From Grammothele lineata (lineage: Eukaryota; Basidiomycota; Agaricomycetes; Polyporales; Polyporaceae), in the NCBI GenBank assembly GCA_002150815.3, contig NDFF03000320.1, forward strand, positions 124,001 through 188,000: DNA of 64,000 bases. Direction: 5' to 3'. Below are positions 33,985 through 44,744 of this stretch, piece by piece; the first letter of the stretch is position 1, and the number at the start of each line of letters is the position of its first letter. The position numbers were made by a program, and so were the translations under genes. Under the pieces are notes generated by a model, which had not been told where the DNA came from, did not search any database, and saw only the letters and a list, made by a program, of their open reading frames with translations.

Positions 33985-36426
33985 CTACTGCGAGGCTTTA
34001 ACGGGTTCCTTTTCCTCCCGAACGGATCCCTCACGCGCAGTGATTCCCAGAATCTCGTCGGCTTCAGGGGAGCCAGCGAGAGGGAGATCCTTGCGCAGGG
34101 AAACGGCTACGGGGGACACGCCCTCGTTGTACGCGACAGCGAACACGACGTCCATATCTACAAAAATGGAATCGTGAGCACAACGTCACGCGGACAACAA
34201 ATCAACAGGACAAACCTTCGAGGGAGCGACCCGCCGTCTCCGGGAAGAAGAAGTATACAATGGGTATAATGAGCGCGTTCAAGGACGCGAACACTAATGT
34301 GACCGCACGTGAGCGAGAGCCGACAACCGATGGTAAGTTTCAAACGCACCGATGTACGTCCCCCAGCTGATATTGTTAAACGAGGGCCCAGTGACCATAA
34401 CGACGACAAAGTTGAACGTCCAGTTCGACGCCGTGCTGAACGCGTTTGCAGGCGCGCGTATCCGGAGCCCCACGATCTCTGCGGGCTGTTCGGCCCCAAA
34501 TGGTCCATTAGATGACACATCGACCCAAACAGACGGCCACGAGGCCTGAGAGATACTTACGTAGAGCCAGGTCATGCCGAGCCAGCCGATGGCGAAGAAC
34601 GAGTTGAACACGAAGAGGAGCACCGCCGAGACGATCTGCGTCGCGGATGTGTCGATGCTGCCGAGCACCGCAAGCAATATCATCGTCACCATCTGCCCGG
34701 CTGCGCCGAACAGCATGAGCGGGCGCCGGCCGACGCGGTCGATGAGGGCAATGGCAATGAGAGACGCGAGGAAGTACTCTGTCCCGTTTGCCGCCGCGAT
34801 AATGCGCGACTTGACGTCGTCTATGCCGAGCCGCTCGAACAGCACGGTCTGCGCGTCCGGGCCCGAGCACGCATGCGAAACGGGCGGAGGCGTGGAAGGT
34901 GGTGGGTCGGCTCGATCAGCCACGCGACGCCGCGGAAGCGATGGAAGATGGGGCACGCACCGCGTAATAAGTGATGAGGTTAATGCCCGTGATCTGCTGG
35001 AAGCACTGGATGACCACTCCCAGGAAGGCACGACGAAAGTTCTGCGTGCGTCCGCCTGTGAAAACGTCCCGAAGCGCGGAAGTGTCCTCGCCAAGATGCG
35101 CTTCGGCTGCGATGGCCTCTCGGATGCCCCAGTAGGTCTGCTGCACCTCAGGGTCGGTGAAGGGCTTCCCATCCAGCGCGGAGATGACCGCCAGGGCTTC
35201 GGCGTTACGTCCGTGCTTAGCAAGCCATCGTGGAGACTCCGGCAACTGCGGTGCTAACGGTTAACAGGAAACGCAGTCGGAGTGAAGTGCACTTACGAAT
35301 TCAATGCCCACAATCATGATGACGGCGAAAAGGATTTGGAGCGCGATGGGAACACGCCACTGCGCTGAGGAGCCGCTGATCCAGAAGCTGTCCAAGAATC
35401 CAGTGTGAGACTATAAACCGGTGTCAAATGTCAAAACCGCTTACAATGCGAAATCGATCCACTGATAGACGAGTCAACCAAACAGCATAATTAGTGTCGT
35501 GTCAAGTTTGAGAAGGCAAATAACGAACATAACTGTATCGAGTGACATGAGAATTGCGGCAGAAGGAGCGAGCTTGACCAGACTTACGATATCATGATAC
35601 CAAACGTGATTAGACTGCCTTCAATCATGATGAGGCTCCCTCTGCGCGCTGCTGGGGAGCATTCTGCATGGTATGAAGGCACTGTTGAAGTCTACGAACA
35701 CCATGGGGGTCAGTGGAAAGACGCTCACACGCTGCACGTGGAAGCACGCTCACATTGAGACCATTGCCAAGGCCGGTAATGATACGAGCGACGACCATCT
35801 GAGTGTAACTGAACGACGTGGCTTGAAGTATGGCGCCAACGATCATGATCACGCCGCCCAGCACGATCGTCTTCCGCCGACCGAGCTTATCACCGACCCA
35901 CAGGTTGGAGAGAGCACCGATCAAGCATCCAATTTCCTGAGGGACCGAAGTCAATTGCGAGCGCGAGACGATCCTCAGGTGAGCTCACATAGATGGCAAC
36001 GACGAAACTTTGGAGTGTCGCGTGATTGGGATGCGCGTCGTCTACGACTACTTGGGGGAAGACGTTCTCAAACTAACAACGTTCACGGGTCAACCCGTGA
36101 GTTTAGCCCGACGTCAAGTGACCACGAACCTGCTTCGCCGTGAGCAGAGCTGACATAACGCCCTGGTCATACCTAGGCAGAGACAATGAGCGTCTGGCGC
36201 AGTGAAGGACAGCAAAACTAAGGACAAGGACGGACCCGAACAAGGTGAACCCTGTGCCCGCGACGAACGCAATCGCCGCGGTGAGCTTGTGTCCACTCAG
36301 TCGAGGTGCCGCGGCCGCAACCTCCGCCTCGAACTCGGGCGTGTGTTGAGGGCGGCCGTGCCTGCCCTCTGACTTGGTCGCGATGTCTGCCTCGGACGAG
36401 CGGGGAGAAGAGGACGATCGAGACAT
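33985..36426 (-). CDS. MFS sugar transporter (hexose transporter type)
   Basis: Thirteen exons: 36426-36236, 36172-36130, 36072-35989, 35936-35754, 35691-35588, 35532-35529, 35461-35445, 35387-35297, 35245-34961, 34848-34561, 34485-34350, 34293-34216, 34157-33985; 558 residues. Sugar-porter signatures are all present: GYDQGVMS in TM1, WVGDKLGRRKTI, LPESPRWL, QQITGINLITYY, DRVGRRPLML, the GLRIRAP/NW region, and PETAGRSLEE near the end. Known role: proton-coupled or facilitated uptake of hexoses at the plasma membrane. Exon 6 is only 4 nt (it completes SY in MISYWIDF) and exon 7 is 17 nt; both are required to keep the frame. A 2.8-kb upstream region may hold its regulatory sites. Confidence 0.92.
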
Positions 36427-39249
36427 GATGGCGGAACTGAGCGCAGGCGGGGAGTCCGGTCGGCGGCGCAGGTGTCCATTTGCCTGCTCTGCAGGCTTTA
36501 TATGCCTCTCTCACGTCCCTCCATCGGCGGCTTCGACTGCCACCACGGGCGTCCGCGCGACGGGGGAGGCCTGAAGCTGCCGAAGCGTTGAGCCGGTCAC
36601 GCGGCAATGACGAAGGTTCGTCCTCTCGTAACACCTGTCGAACGTCCTTGGCCCCCGGCAGCGTTCCGCGCACTCCACACGCGCCCGGGGCGAGGACAGG
36701 TACGGGTGAAGAATTCCTGCATGGGGTGCTAATCGGTCGGCGAACGGTGCGCCAAAGGAGGCGAGAACATATCGCGCGCACCTGTGTGGAGCGAAGCTGG
36801 AACGGCGAGCGCGGCATGGACGAGCATTGTGTTTCGGTGAGAGCAAGCGGGACGGCACCGCGGTCGGCGCGCCTGCATGCTGGTAAACGGAGGTGCAGAG
36901 GGCGCTTCTGATTGCCAATGACGTCGTCATCGGAGGTCCACCCATCAACCGGGGCGCGATGTTCGAGGACGAGACCGGATGTTTGTCCCGTGGTTCCGTA
37001 CGTCGCTGTGGCCTTTTCCCAAACAGTCGCTACCACCGCACGAGCAAGCCACGGCACAGTCACGGCATCTTCGCGGATGAGCGCGACGACAAAAGAAGGG
37101 CTGCAGAATAGGAGCACGAGGATCGCTGTCAACATCTGGGGTTGCAAGTTACGACGTCACGCTCAGCCTGAGACAACGGATGAGAGAAGATTGCGCACAC
37201 TGCGGCCGTTCGGCAACGTGGCTTCGTCACTGGACGCCTAAACAGGTAGAAGCCGAAGAAGTAACGCAGGGATCGACAAGGGTGGCGGCGAGCACATGAA
37301 AATAAGAGTCGAGGTGGAGCAAGTCGTTTGAGGGAGTTCAGCGACTCGAAGTGGCGCCTCACACAACTCGCGCGCCTGTTGGCTGATGCTCGGTCTCCTC
37401 GGCTTCCCAGCTCACTCTTCGCTACAGCTTCCGCTCAGCAACACCTGCCCGGCCACAACGCCTGGATTTCGGCCGTAGATGTTCTTGCTGCGTTCTTCTG
37501 TCGCCATCCACCAGCGCGTCCGAGGGCAAGTTGTAATTAATGATTTAGCCACGTTCACTCGATCGTTCATACGTCACCGGTGGGTCCCTGTCCATCGTGC
37601 CTGGCAATACCATGGATCAACAACAGTCGCGCACATTTGAGGCCGCGAGCGCAGCATTTCGTGGCCCCATCCCGACCTTGCTGATCCGGGAAGTGAATCA
37701 CGGAGATCTCCCTCCGTGAACGACAGGTGAGTACATAGACTATGGGAATCACGTCTTGTTGACACCGGAATGGCGGCTGGCGCCCTTGGATTTGTGCGCC
37801 GTCCATTACGGTGCCAATCAATTGTCTCGATTTTCATCTATCTATCATTCGTACACGCTGCTTGAACGATCCAATGCAGGCACTGTAACGGAGCCGCCGC
37901 CCTTGTTCTACGCTCGACCATGCTTGGGAACAGGGAACACGATGGCCGAAGATACCCCTATTGCTGCGCCGTGACGGTCGAGCAGGCACGGGTCAGTGAG
38001 CCCCTACCTCTGATGTTTTTTGCGACCTCACCTCCCTCTGCGCGGGAGGATTAACAGGGCCGTCATTATGGAAGGGCGGAGATATGACGCGTTCGCCGAC
38101 AGAAGTTCTTCCGTCCCTTCTCTCGGATGCCGAAGAAAGCCTGTGCTGTGGGTAGCAGAGTGCCCACGAGCTATTTCCCCTTTGATTCTCCGCGCGTGCA
38201 CGGACCAGCCTGTGCGCGTCGCATTGGATCAGGAATTGTGGTCGACGGGCAACGAGGTGGACTTGCAGCGCCCGGAAGTCATCTCCGTGAAGTGGGTTGG
38301 GCGGAGGCGCCAGAGCGAGTACGTAACTGGGCGCGACTCGAGCCTTCTGACTGCCTTCTGGCGGGGGAGCCTGGGGAGCACTGTCCGCGGGGCCGGCTCG
38401 CGGTCGCCTTTGTGGGGCTTGCCGCGGCAGAGGCACCGACGCGAGCTCGAGGCCATTCACCGAATCGCTGCGATGGCTCGTCGTGCGACACCGCTGAATC
38501 TCCAGCATAGGACCGCCGAGCCGGTGGCCAGGCCAGGCTCGGGGCTGTGTCCTCGATATCCTCGGTCCGCATACGGCGGCCCCCCGCGAGGGCTTCCCCA
38601 TGTCTTCCTCGCCGACTCGTGCCCCCATATCCCTGACCGCGCATGCTGCGGCAGGCGCGCGGGTGACCGGCACCGTGCCGCAGAGGACCACAATCCTCCT
38701 CGCCCTCGCCCCACACACGCACGAGCCTTGGATCGAGGTAGCTCCGCCGCCTTCGGCGTGCCTCGATGCGTCTTGCGACGGTTCGTGCTGCAGTTCCCCC
38801 GGCGCGACGTGTTCCGTCCCCATCTGGCCAGCCATCCTTCTCCCCTCTGCCCGACGCACGGCTCGCCCCCCGTCGCGGTCCCTGGCGCGGGGCGAAAACG
38901 CGGCTCGGACGAGCGGGCGCGGGTGGAGGGGCGACGTGCTGTCTGCCGCGTGTACAGGACGGCGGAATGGTCATCAGCTGCAACAGATCCATGGCTCTGC
39001 GTGGGAGCCGCGAAGCTGACAAGGTTTTCTGCCCAAATTTGCGGCTTCCCTAAAACGCGTATCCGGGAGATGCAGTTCTGGGCATCTAATCTGCTCATTC
39101 CCGCAGCGCAACTGGCAGCAGGAGACATCATGCTTCGGCCGTTATAAGTACTTCGCGCTCTCCGCCCTCTTCCTCCCTTCTCCATCCGCCGCACACTCCT
39201 TCAGATTCCCCATTCCTACGTTCCTGTAATCACCCACCCCCGAGCCCGC
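36427..39249. other. Gene-poor region, 2.8 kb
   Basis: The longest stretch without a supported gene, between two divergent starts (sugar transporter minus, CCCH protein plus). Long open frames occur on both strands (for example 38020-39147 plus and 38457-39194 minus), but their translations are compositionally biased, lack recognisable motifs and overlap each other, as expected in very GC-rich DNA. No transposon ends or terminal repeats were seen. A lineage-specific gene or a long non-coding transcript cannot be excluded. Confidence 0.55.
36482..36502 (-). promoter_or_regulatory. TATA box and adjoining inverted repeat of the sugar transporter
   Basis: On the minus strand, TATAAAG (plus-strand 36496-36502) is about 70 bp before the ATG at 36426. 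It abuts a perfect inverted repeat, GCCTGC-TCT-GCAGGC at 36482-36496, which could be an operator for a dimeric regulator. Confidence 0.45.
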
Positions 39250-41234
39250 ATGGCTGTTACGACCGAGGACCTCTGGTCAGTCCTCATCGCCACACCGACT
39301 CCTTCCTTTCTCGTCACTAACCGAATTTCTTCAAATTCGCCTAGGGAGAACGCCGTCTCCCATCTCCACAGTATGTCTCCCGCAGTCGTCCGCCGGATAC
39401 GTTCGCCCTGACTGCCCTCCTCCAGATCTCTCTCGCGCCACCCTTCGAGAGAAGAAAGAGCTCGAGGACCGCGTCGCGTCGCTCGAGGCCGAGCTCGCCA
39501 CCGTCAAGGCCGCCTACGCCTCCGCCACCGGCCTCGCCGCCCGCGACAAAAAAGCGCATAACGCGCAGCTCACCTCGCTTAATAGACAAATATCGGCCCA
39601 GTTTGCCTTCCCCCAGGTCTGCCGTCCCCTCCATCGCGCGATGACGCGTCCCGTGCTGACCACCCGCTCGGCGCCTCCCGATCCTAGGCTCAAGACCCGC
39701 TCGTTCTCTGCGTCATCGATGGCGACCGGCTCATCTTCAACAACGGATTCATAGACCAGGGCTACCAGGGCGGACGGCAGGCCGCGCAGGAGTTCACGAA
39801 GGCGATCGCGCAGGAGCTCGTGGAGCAGGGCCTGACGGGCTTCGGGCGCCTCTCGTTCTGGGTCACCATCTACATCAACAAGCGGGCCATCCAGGCGTGG
39901 TTGCGCGACGATGGGATCGCGACCCCGGAGCAGTTCGAGGCGTTCCTCACCGGCTTTGGGCAGGCGTCCCCCCGCTTCGTCGTCGTCGACGCAGGCCCGG
40001 GCAAGGACAGTACGGAGGAGAAGGTTAAAGGTGCGTACACGCCCCACGCCTCCGGCGGCATCTGTGCTCCGCTCAACGCCGGAATTCCTTGGCAGAGTAT
40101 ATCAAGACCTACATCCGCTTCCCGCAGACTCTGCGCGTGTTCTTTGGTGGTCAGTGTCCGGTCTGCTCATCCGCACCCGTGTCTCTTGACCGCTGACATT
40201 TCCGTTTTGGGTTTACTTAGGCGTCGACGAGGTGTACAGCGCGATGTACGAGAGCCTCGAGCAAGAAGATTTGACGGGCAAGCTCGTGTTCGTGCACCCG
40301 TCTCACGGGGCGCGCCACATGGCCGTGCGGTCGATCCATTTCGACGGTATGTTCATGGAGGAGAAGATGAACCACCTGCACATTCGCCGGCCTGGGCCCC
40401 TCGTCGGCATCGCGGAGACGGGCATGAGCCTCGGCATGAGCGGCGTCATCACCAACGGCGGGCTGATCAGCCCCCAGTCCGAGAGCCAGAAGTCGATGCC
40501 GAGCCCTCCGCCCGCCAACAGGTCCCCGATCGAGGGCCCGGGCGGCCTCAAACATATCGATCCGACGAAGGTGTGTCATCTCTTCCCGCCGTGCTGTAGT
40601 CTCGAAACTAACGACGACGGTCGCCAGCCGCTTCACAAACGTGAGCTTCTGGCGATGAAATTGTACGCGGCGAGTTAGCTTATTGTCTTATAGAGAACCC
40701 GCCGCCTTGCAACGAACACTATCTGATGACGTGCTCAAAGGGAGTGAGTATCCGTGGCGACGGCGCACTATTGTGGGGAACTCATCGGCCGCTCATAGGC
40801 GAACTGCAAATACTCTCACGAATGGTTCTTGACCCCGGACCAGCTCGACGTCTTAGCCCGGAACGCTAAGAAGGCGCCGTGCAACTATCTCAAGAACGGT
40901 GAGGCGCAGAGCCCTCTCCGTGGTTTCTCAACCATGCTCATTTACGTTGCGCGTCACAGGCATCACATGCCCCTATGGCGACAAGTGCTGCTGGGTAAGT
41001 TCAGGCCGGTCACCGTCGGACATGCGGCTGCAGTGTGCTGACCGCCTTCCGACATATTAGGGTCATGTCTGCCCGAGCGGTGCGCGGTGCTTCCATCTCT
41101 CCAAGGGCAAATGCTGGTTCAAAGGCGGTGGGTGTCCGTTGAATGGGCGCGGTCGGAACGTCCACCTGACTCCTCGGTCCACAGATGGCATGCACCCGCC
41201 CGCTACGCCTTCGCCCGGTATTGAGTCGGTGTGA
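39250..41234 (+). CDS. Tandem CCCH zinc-finger RNA/DNA-binding protein
   Basis: Twelve exons: 39250-39275, 39345-39370, 39426-39616, 39688-40030, 40096-40149, 40221-40570, 40628-40640, 40694-40743, 40799-40898, 40960-40994, 41061-41127, 41185-41234; 434 residues. A short coiled coil (LREKKELEDRVASLEAELA, about 20-60) precedes a globular domain of about 170 residues (VLCVIDGDRLIFNNGF, GRLSFWVTIYINKRAIQ) and then a C-x7-C-x5-C-x3-H finger (CNEHYLMTCSKGANCKYSH) and a second Cys/His finger (CPYGDKCCWGH, followed by CPSGARCFH). I know this layout from fungal CCCH proteins with an N-terminal domain of unknown function; the target is unknown. Exon 7 is only 13 nt. A TTATAAGT box lies about 105 bp before the ATG. 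Confidence 0.88.
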
Positions 41235-41874
41235 GGTCCTAGACCGCACATATCTCTCATCTCATGACATGTCCGCCTCGAGGCCACCTCGTGGATCGTT
41301 GTATAGATTAACGCCATGGTCTGCTCTCGTCTCGTTACGCCCATACCCCTCTTATCCCGTAGCAGGCTGCGCGCTCACCTGGTCCGGTCGAAGGTGGACT
41401 GGTAATTTATGTGGGGCGCATAGCCCCTTAGCGATGCCGTTAAATCACAGTACTTACGCAGTTCCTGTTGTTAGATTATCCTGTAGCATTTTTGCCTCCG
41501 ACTCGTCACAATGTGCTCCCATCCTATCATATATGCATACTGCGATCTTGAATAACTTCTCTTTCGTACGCGTGCGATGCCCCCGCCTGTGCTTCTCGAG
41601 CAGGGACGAGAGTGCGAATCTGTCGGGGACGCTCGTTCGGCGGAGCGCGGCGTGGTTGGGGAACAAACTTGCAACTTGTTGCGTGAAGCGGTACACGCCC
41701 GTACACAACTGTGACTGATGGCGGCAACAACCGCTATAGCACGCGTGGGAAATCGATCGATAGTAGTGCGGACAGCCTTAACGAGCGCGACCCGACGGCG
41801 CTGAGGCGAAGGTAGCTCCCTATTATCGACCACCACTCTCCTACGCCCCACCCACACAAGGACTTCCCGCTGCC
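41235..41874. other. Intergenic region, 640 bp
   Basis: Lies between the CCCH gene stop and the Rho-GDI start, both plus strand. It holds a 3' UTR and a promoter. No conserved frame is seen. Confidence 0.55.
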
Positions 41875-42895
41875 ATGTCTGCGGTACGTCCACCCTTGCG
41901 GTTCCATTTGCTCGCGCTCTGACGTGCGTGCCCGCAGCCGCACGAGGAAGATGACTTCGCGCCCACCAACACTCCCGGTAATCCCGGAGTCCCCTCCGCC
42001 TGCCCCAGCGTGCGTCGTCGCTGACCCGCGCTCGCCCTCGTAGGCTACAAGCCCGGCGCGGCGAAGACCCTCGACGAGTACGCACAGCTCGATGCGGAGG
42101 ACGAGTCGCTCGCGCGCTGGAAGGCGAGCCTTGGCATTACCGGCAGCGGCGGGTCTGCCTCTGGACCGAAGGTGTGTGCTGGTATGCTGGTTGCTTGTGT
42201 GACGATATACTGACGAGGAATCGGGCCATTGCAGGTCACCGTCCTATCGCTCGAGCTTGTGTCGCCCACGCTGCCTCCAGGCAAGTCCCTCGTTATGAAC
42301 CTCGGTGACCCCGCGGAGGTTGCGAGCCTCAAGAAGAATCCGGTCACGATCAAGGAGGGCGTCGAATTCAAGTGAGTTGGCTCCGATCTTCCTTCTTGAA
42401 AAACACCGGCCTCAAGCCGTTCCTCCACCGCAGCGTGCGCATCAACTTCAAGGTCAACCACTCTATTATCTCCGTGAGCTCTCTTCACCGTTGTAGGCTC
42501 GTTTCTTCACTCAAAAGTGCTTCCCCCAGGGCGTCCGTTACATGCAGGTTGTCAAGCGATCGGGCATCAGGGGTAGGTTTATTCTTGTCTTCTGCACTGC
42601 CTCGTGCGCTGAAACGCCGCCTCCCTCCCAGTCGACAAGATGGAGCAGATGCTCGGCTCGTATGGCCCTCACCCCAAGGGCGAGGCGTACATCAAGAACT
42701 TCGACCCTGAGGAGTCGCCGTCCGGGATGATGGCGCGCTCGGGAACGTACAACGTCCGGAGCCGTGTCGTTGACGATGACGGCGAGGTCTACGCTGGTAT
42801 GTCGTCCCGCTGCCCATTCATAACGTCGTAAGGATCTGACGTATCGACTGTCTCAAGACTGGGAGTGGTCCTTCAAGATCGGAAAGGACTGGTAA
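41875..42895 (+). CDS. RDI1: Rho GDP-dissociation inhibitor
   Basis: Eight exons: 41875-41883 (9 nt), 41938-41977, 42044-42171, 42235-42371, 42434-42473, 42530-42572, 42632-42796, 42858-42895; 199 residues, typical of RhoGDI. The regulatory N-terminal arm contains LDEYAQLDAEDESLARWK; the immunoglobulin-like fold follows with VTVLSLELVSPTLPPGKSL, INFKVNHSIISGVRYMQVVK, SYGPHPKGEAY, SGTYNVRSRVVDDDGEVYADW and EWSFKIGKDW at the C-terminus. Known role: extracting prenylated Rho/Cdc42 GTPases from membranes and keeping them GDP-bound in the cytosol. Confidence 0.97.
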
Positions 42896-43154
42896 AAGTG
42901 AAGAGTGGTTACTACATGTATTTGTTTTGTCGCATCTATACCTTCACCCTGCATATCTGTAATGACAACAATCGGTGGATCGGAATTCACGGAGACCATC
43001 ATTAGCTGGTTATTCTGTTAGGGAAATGGCTCTCTAACCACCGCAAATGAAAGCTTTGAGACGAGCTTCGACGATGACATGTAGCTCGGCTGTGTGGGGA
43101 ATTCGACATGACGTCCAGTCTGTCAGCGCCTGTTTACCATTCTTGTCCTCCTCC

Positions 43155-44572
43155 ATGAGCACCCTTGGGCTTCGAATACATCTTCGTCCCAGCGGACACC
43201 TCCAGCTAAGGAACGACATCCGCGCCACCGTTTCTCGCCGCCCTTTACACACCCTCCGCTGCTATGCACGTCCGAGCCCCAGCAAGCACTGCACCTTGCA
43301 GCAGGGTGTTCTGAAGCGAGACCTCCGCCAATCCGGAACGTTGCCCAACACTGTGGTGGCTCCTCCAGCAACATGGGTCGACCGCCTTCCGAAGCCTGTG
43401 CAACCATACCTCTATTTGACGCGTATAGACAAGCCGATTGGAACGCTTTTGCTGTTCTATCCCTGCAGTAAGTCAATCTAGCTGTTAACTCGCGACACGC
43501 TCATTGAAGCGGAGTCCCGGCGCGTAGCGTGGTCGATTACCATGGCGTCGTACGCGCTGCAGGCCCCTTTCACGACGCCCCTGACGTACATTAGTCTGTT
43601 TGGGCTCGGCGCGCTCGTCATGCGCGGGGCAGGGTGCACCATCAACGATATGTGGGACCGGAACCTGGACAAGGGTGTAGGTGCGTAGTGTCTGGTACAT
43701 CTACGTGTCGCCGTCTTATGCCTTCCAGAGAGGACGAAAACTAGGCCTCTCGCTGCTGGAGAAATTACGCCGACGCAGGCGTTCGCGTTCCTCGGTCTTC
43801 AGCTGACTGCAGGTCTTGGGGTGCTCACGCAGCTCAACTGGTACAGGTGCGTGGACACGCGATGTCTGTCTTTTTGAGCTCTGCTTTATGGTAGCCAGCA
43901 GTATCCTACTGGGCGCATCGTCTCTGTCTGTCGTAACCATATACCCTTTTATGAAGCGGGTCACGCATTGGCCGCAAGCTGTACTAGGTATATATGGGTT
44001 TCGGTCTCACTGTCGACAACATCCCGGACTAATTCGCGGGCAACCTCATAGGTCTCGCGTTTAACTGGGGAGCTTTGCTGGGCTGGTCCGCTGTAGCGGG
44101 CGTGACTAACTGGAGCGTCTGTCTTCCACTATACGCTGGTGGCATCTGTTGGACGTTGGTGTACGACACTGTGTATGCCCACCAAGTAAGCCTGAGTTCA
44201 TTCGTTCGGCGGCGCTTTCTATCGGTGCACCTAACTTGCTTATTATTCTAGGATAAGAACGACGACGTGAATATGGGCATTCGCTCGACAGCATTGCTGT
44301 TCGGCGAACATACACGGCCCATTCTGAGCGCGCTGTCTGCCTCGTCCATGTCGCTCATCACGTATGCGGGCTACCTCAACGGCCAGGGGGCGCTGTTTTA
44401 TGGAGGTGTTGCTCTTGCGGCAGCGCAGCTTGCGCGCGTCGTATGGAAGACCGATTTTGACGACCGCCCCAGCTGCTGGAAGGGCTTCGTCGGATGTGGT
44501 TGGTCTGGGTTCTGGGTCTGGATGGGCGGGTTGGCAGACTATGCTTCCCTCTTCATGTTTACTTCAGCATAG
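43155..44572 (+). CDS. COQ2: 4-hydroxybenzoate polyprenyltransferase, mitochondrial (Coq2)
   Basis: Six exons: 43155-43467, 43528-43680, 43729-43846, 43899-43987, 44052-44185, 44252-44572; 375 residues. The first about 40 residues are Arg-rich and nearly free of acidic residues, a likely mitochondrial presequence. The UbiA fold shows [20 protein letters not shown], the first Asp motif [19 protein letters not shown], and the second Asp motif [14 protein letters not shown], with several TM helices. Known role: attaching the polyprenyl chain to 4-hydroxybenzoate in ubiquinone synthesis, in the inner mitochondrial membrane. In-frame upstream ATGs at 43047 and 43077 are alternative starts; 43155 gives the cleanest targeting peptide. 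Confidence 0.95.
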
Positions 44573-44651
44573 CTAGTAGTCTCCACAATACTTGGTGGAT
44601 AGACAATACTACTTAATATTAATCTCTACTGTCCAGACGCGTTTGATACGA

Positions 44652-44663
44652 TCACGTGATCAC
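44652..44663. promoter_or_regulatory. TCACGTGATCAC element upstream of RIX1
   Basis: Same 12-mer as upstream of NSP1, here 82 bp before the RIX1 ATG, in the 172-bp gap after COQ2. Confidence 0.5.
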
Positions 44664-44744
44664 ACATTTTCTCTGAAGACTCTTGTGGCGCATTCAAAGT
44701 CCGTGAGCCTTTTAGCCTGTCTCTTCCGTCAACCTCTGCCGACA

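Noticed and set aside
36218..37147. 309-codon minus-strand frame upstream of the sugar transporter
   Set aside because: Overlaps the transporter's own first exon in another frame and has no recognisable motif.
38020..39147. 375-codon open frame on the plus strand in the gene-free region
   Set aside because: Translation is biased in Arg/Ser/Pro/Ala, has no motif, and overlaps equally long minus-strand frames; expected in GC-rich DNA. A lineage-specific gene is not excluded.
38457..39194. Minus-strand frames of about 245 codons opposite the previous one
   Set aside because: Low-complexity translation with no recognisable domain, and no splice or promoter support.
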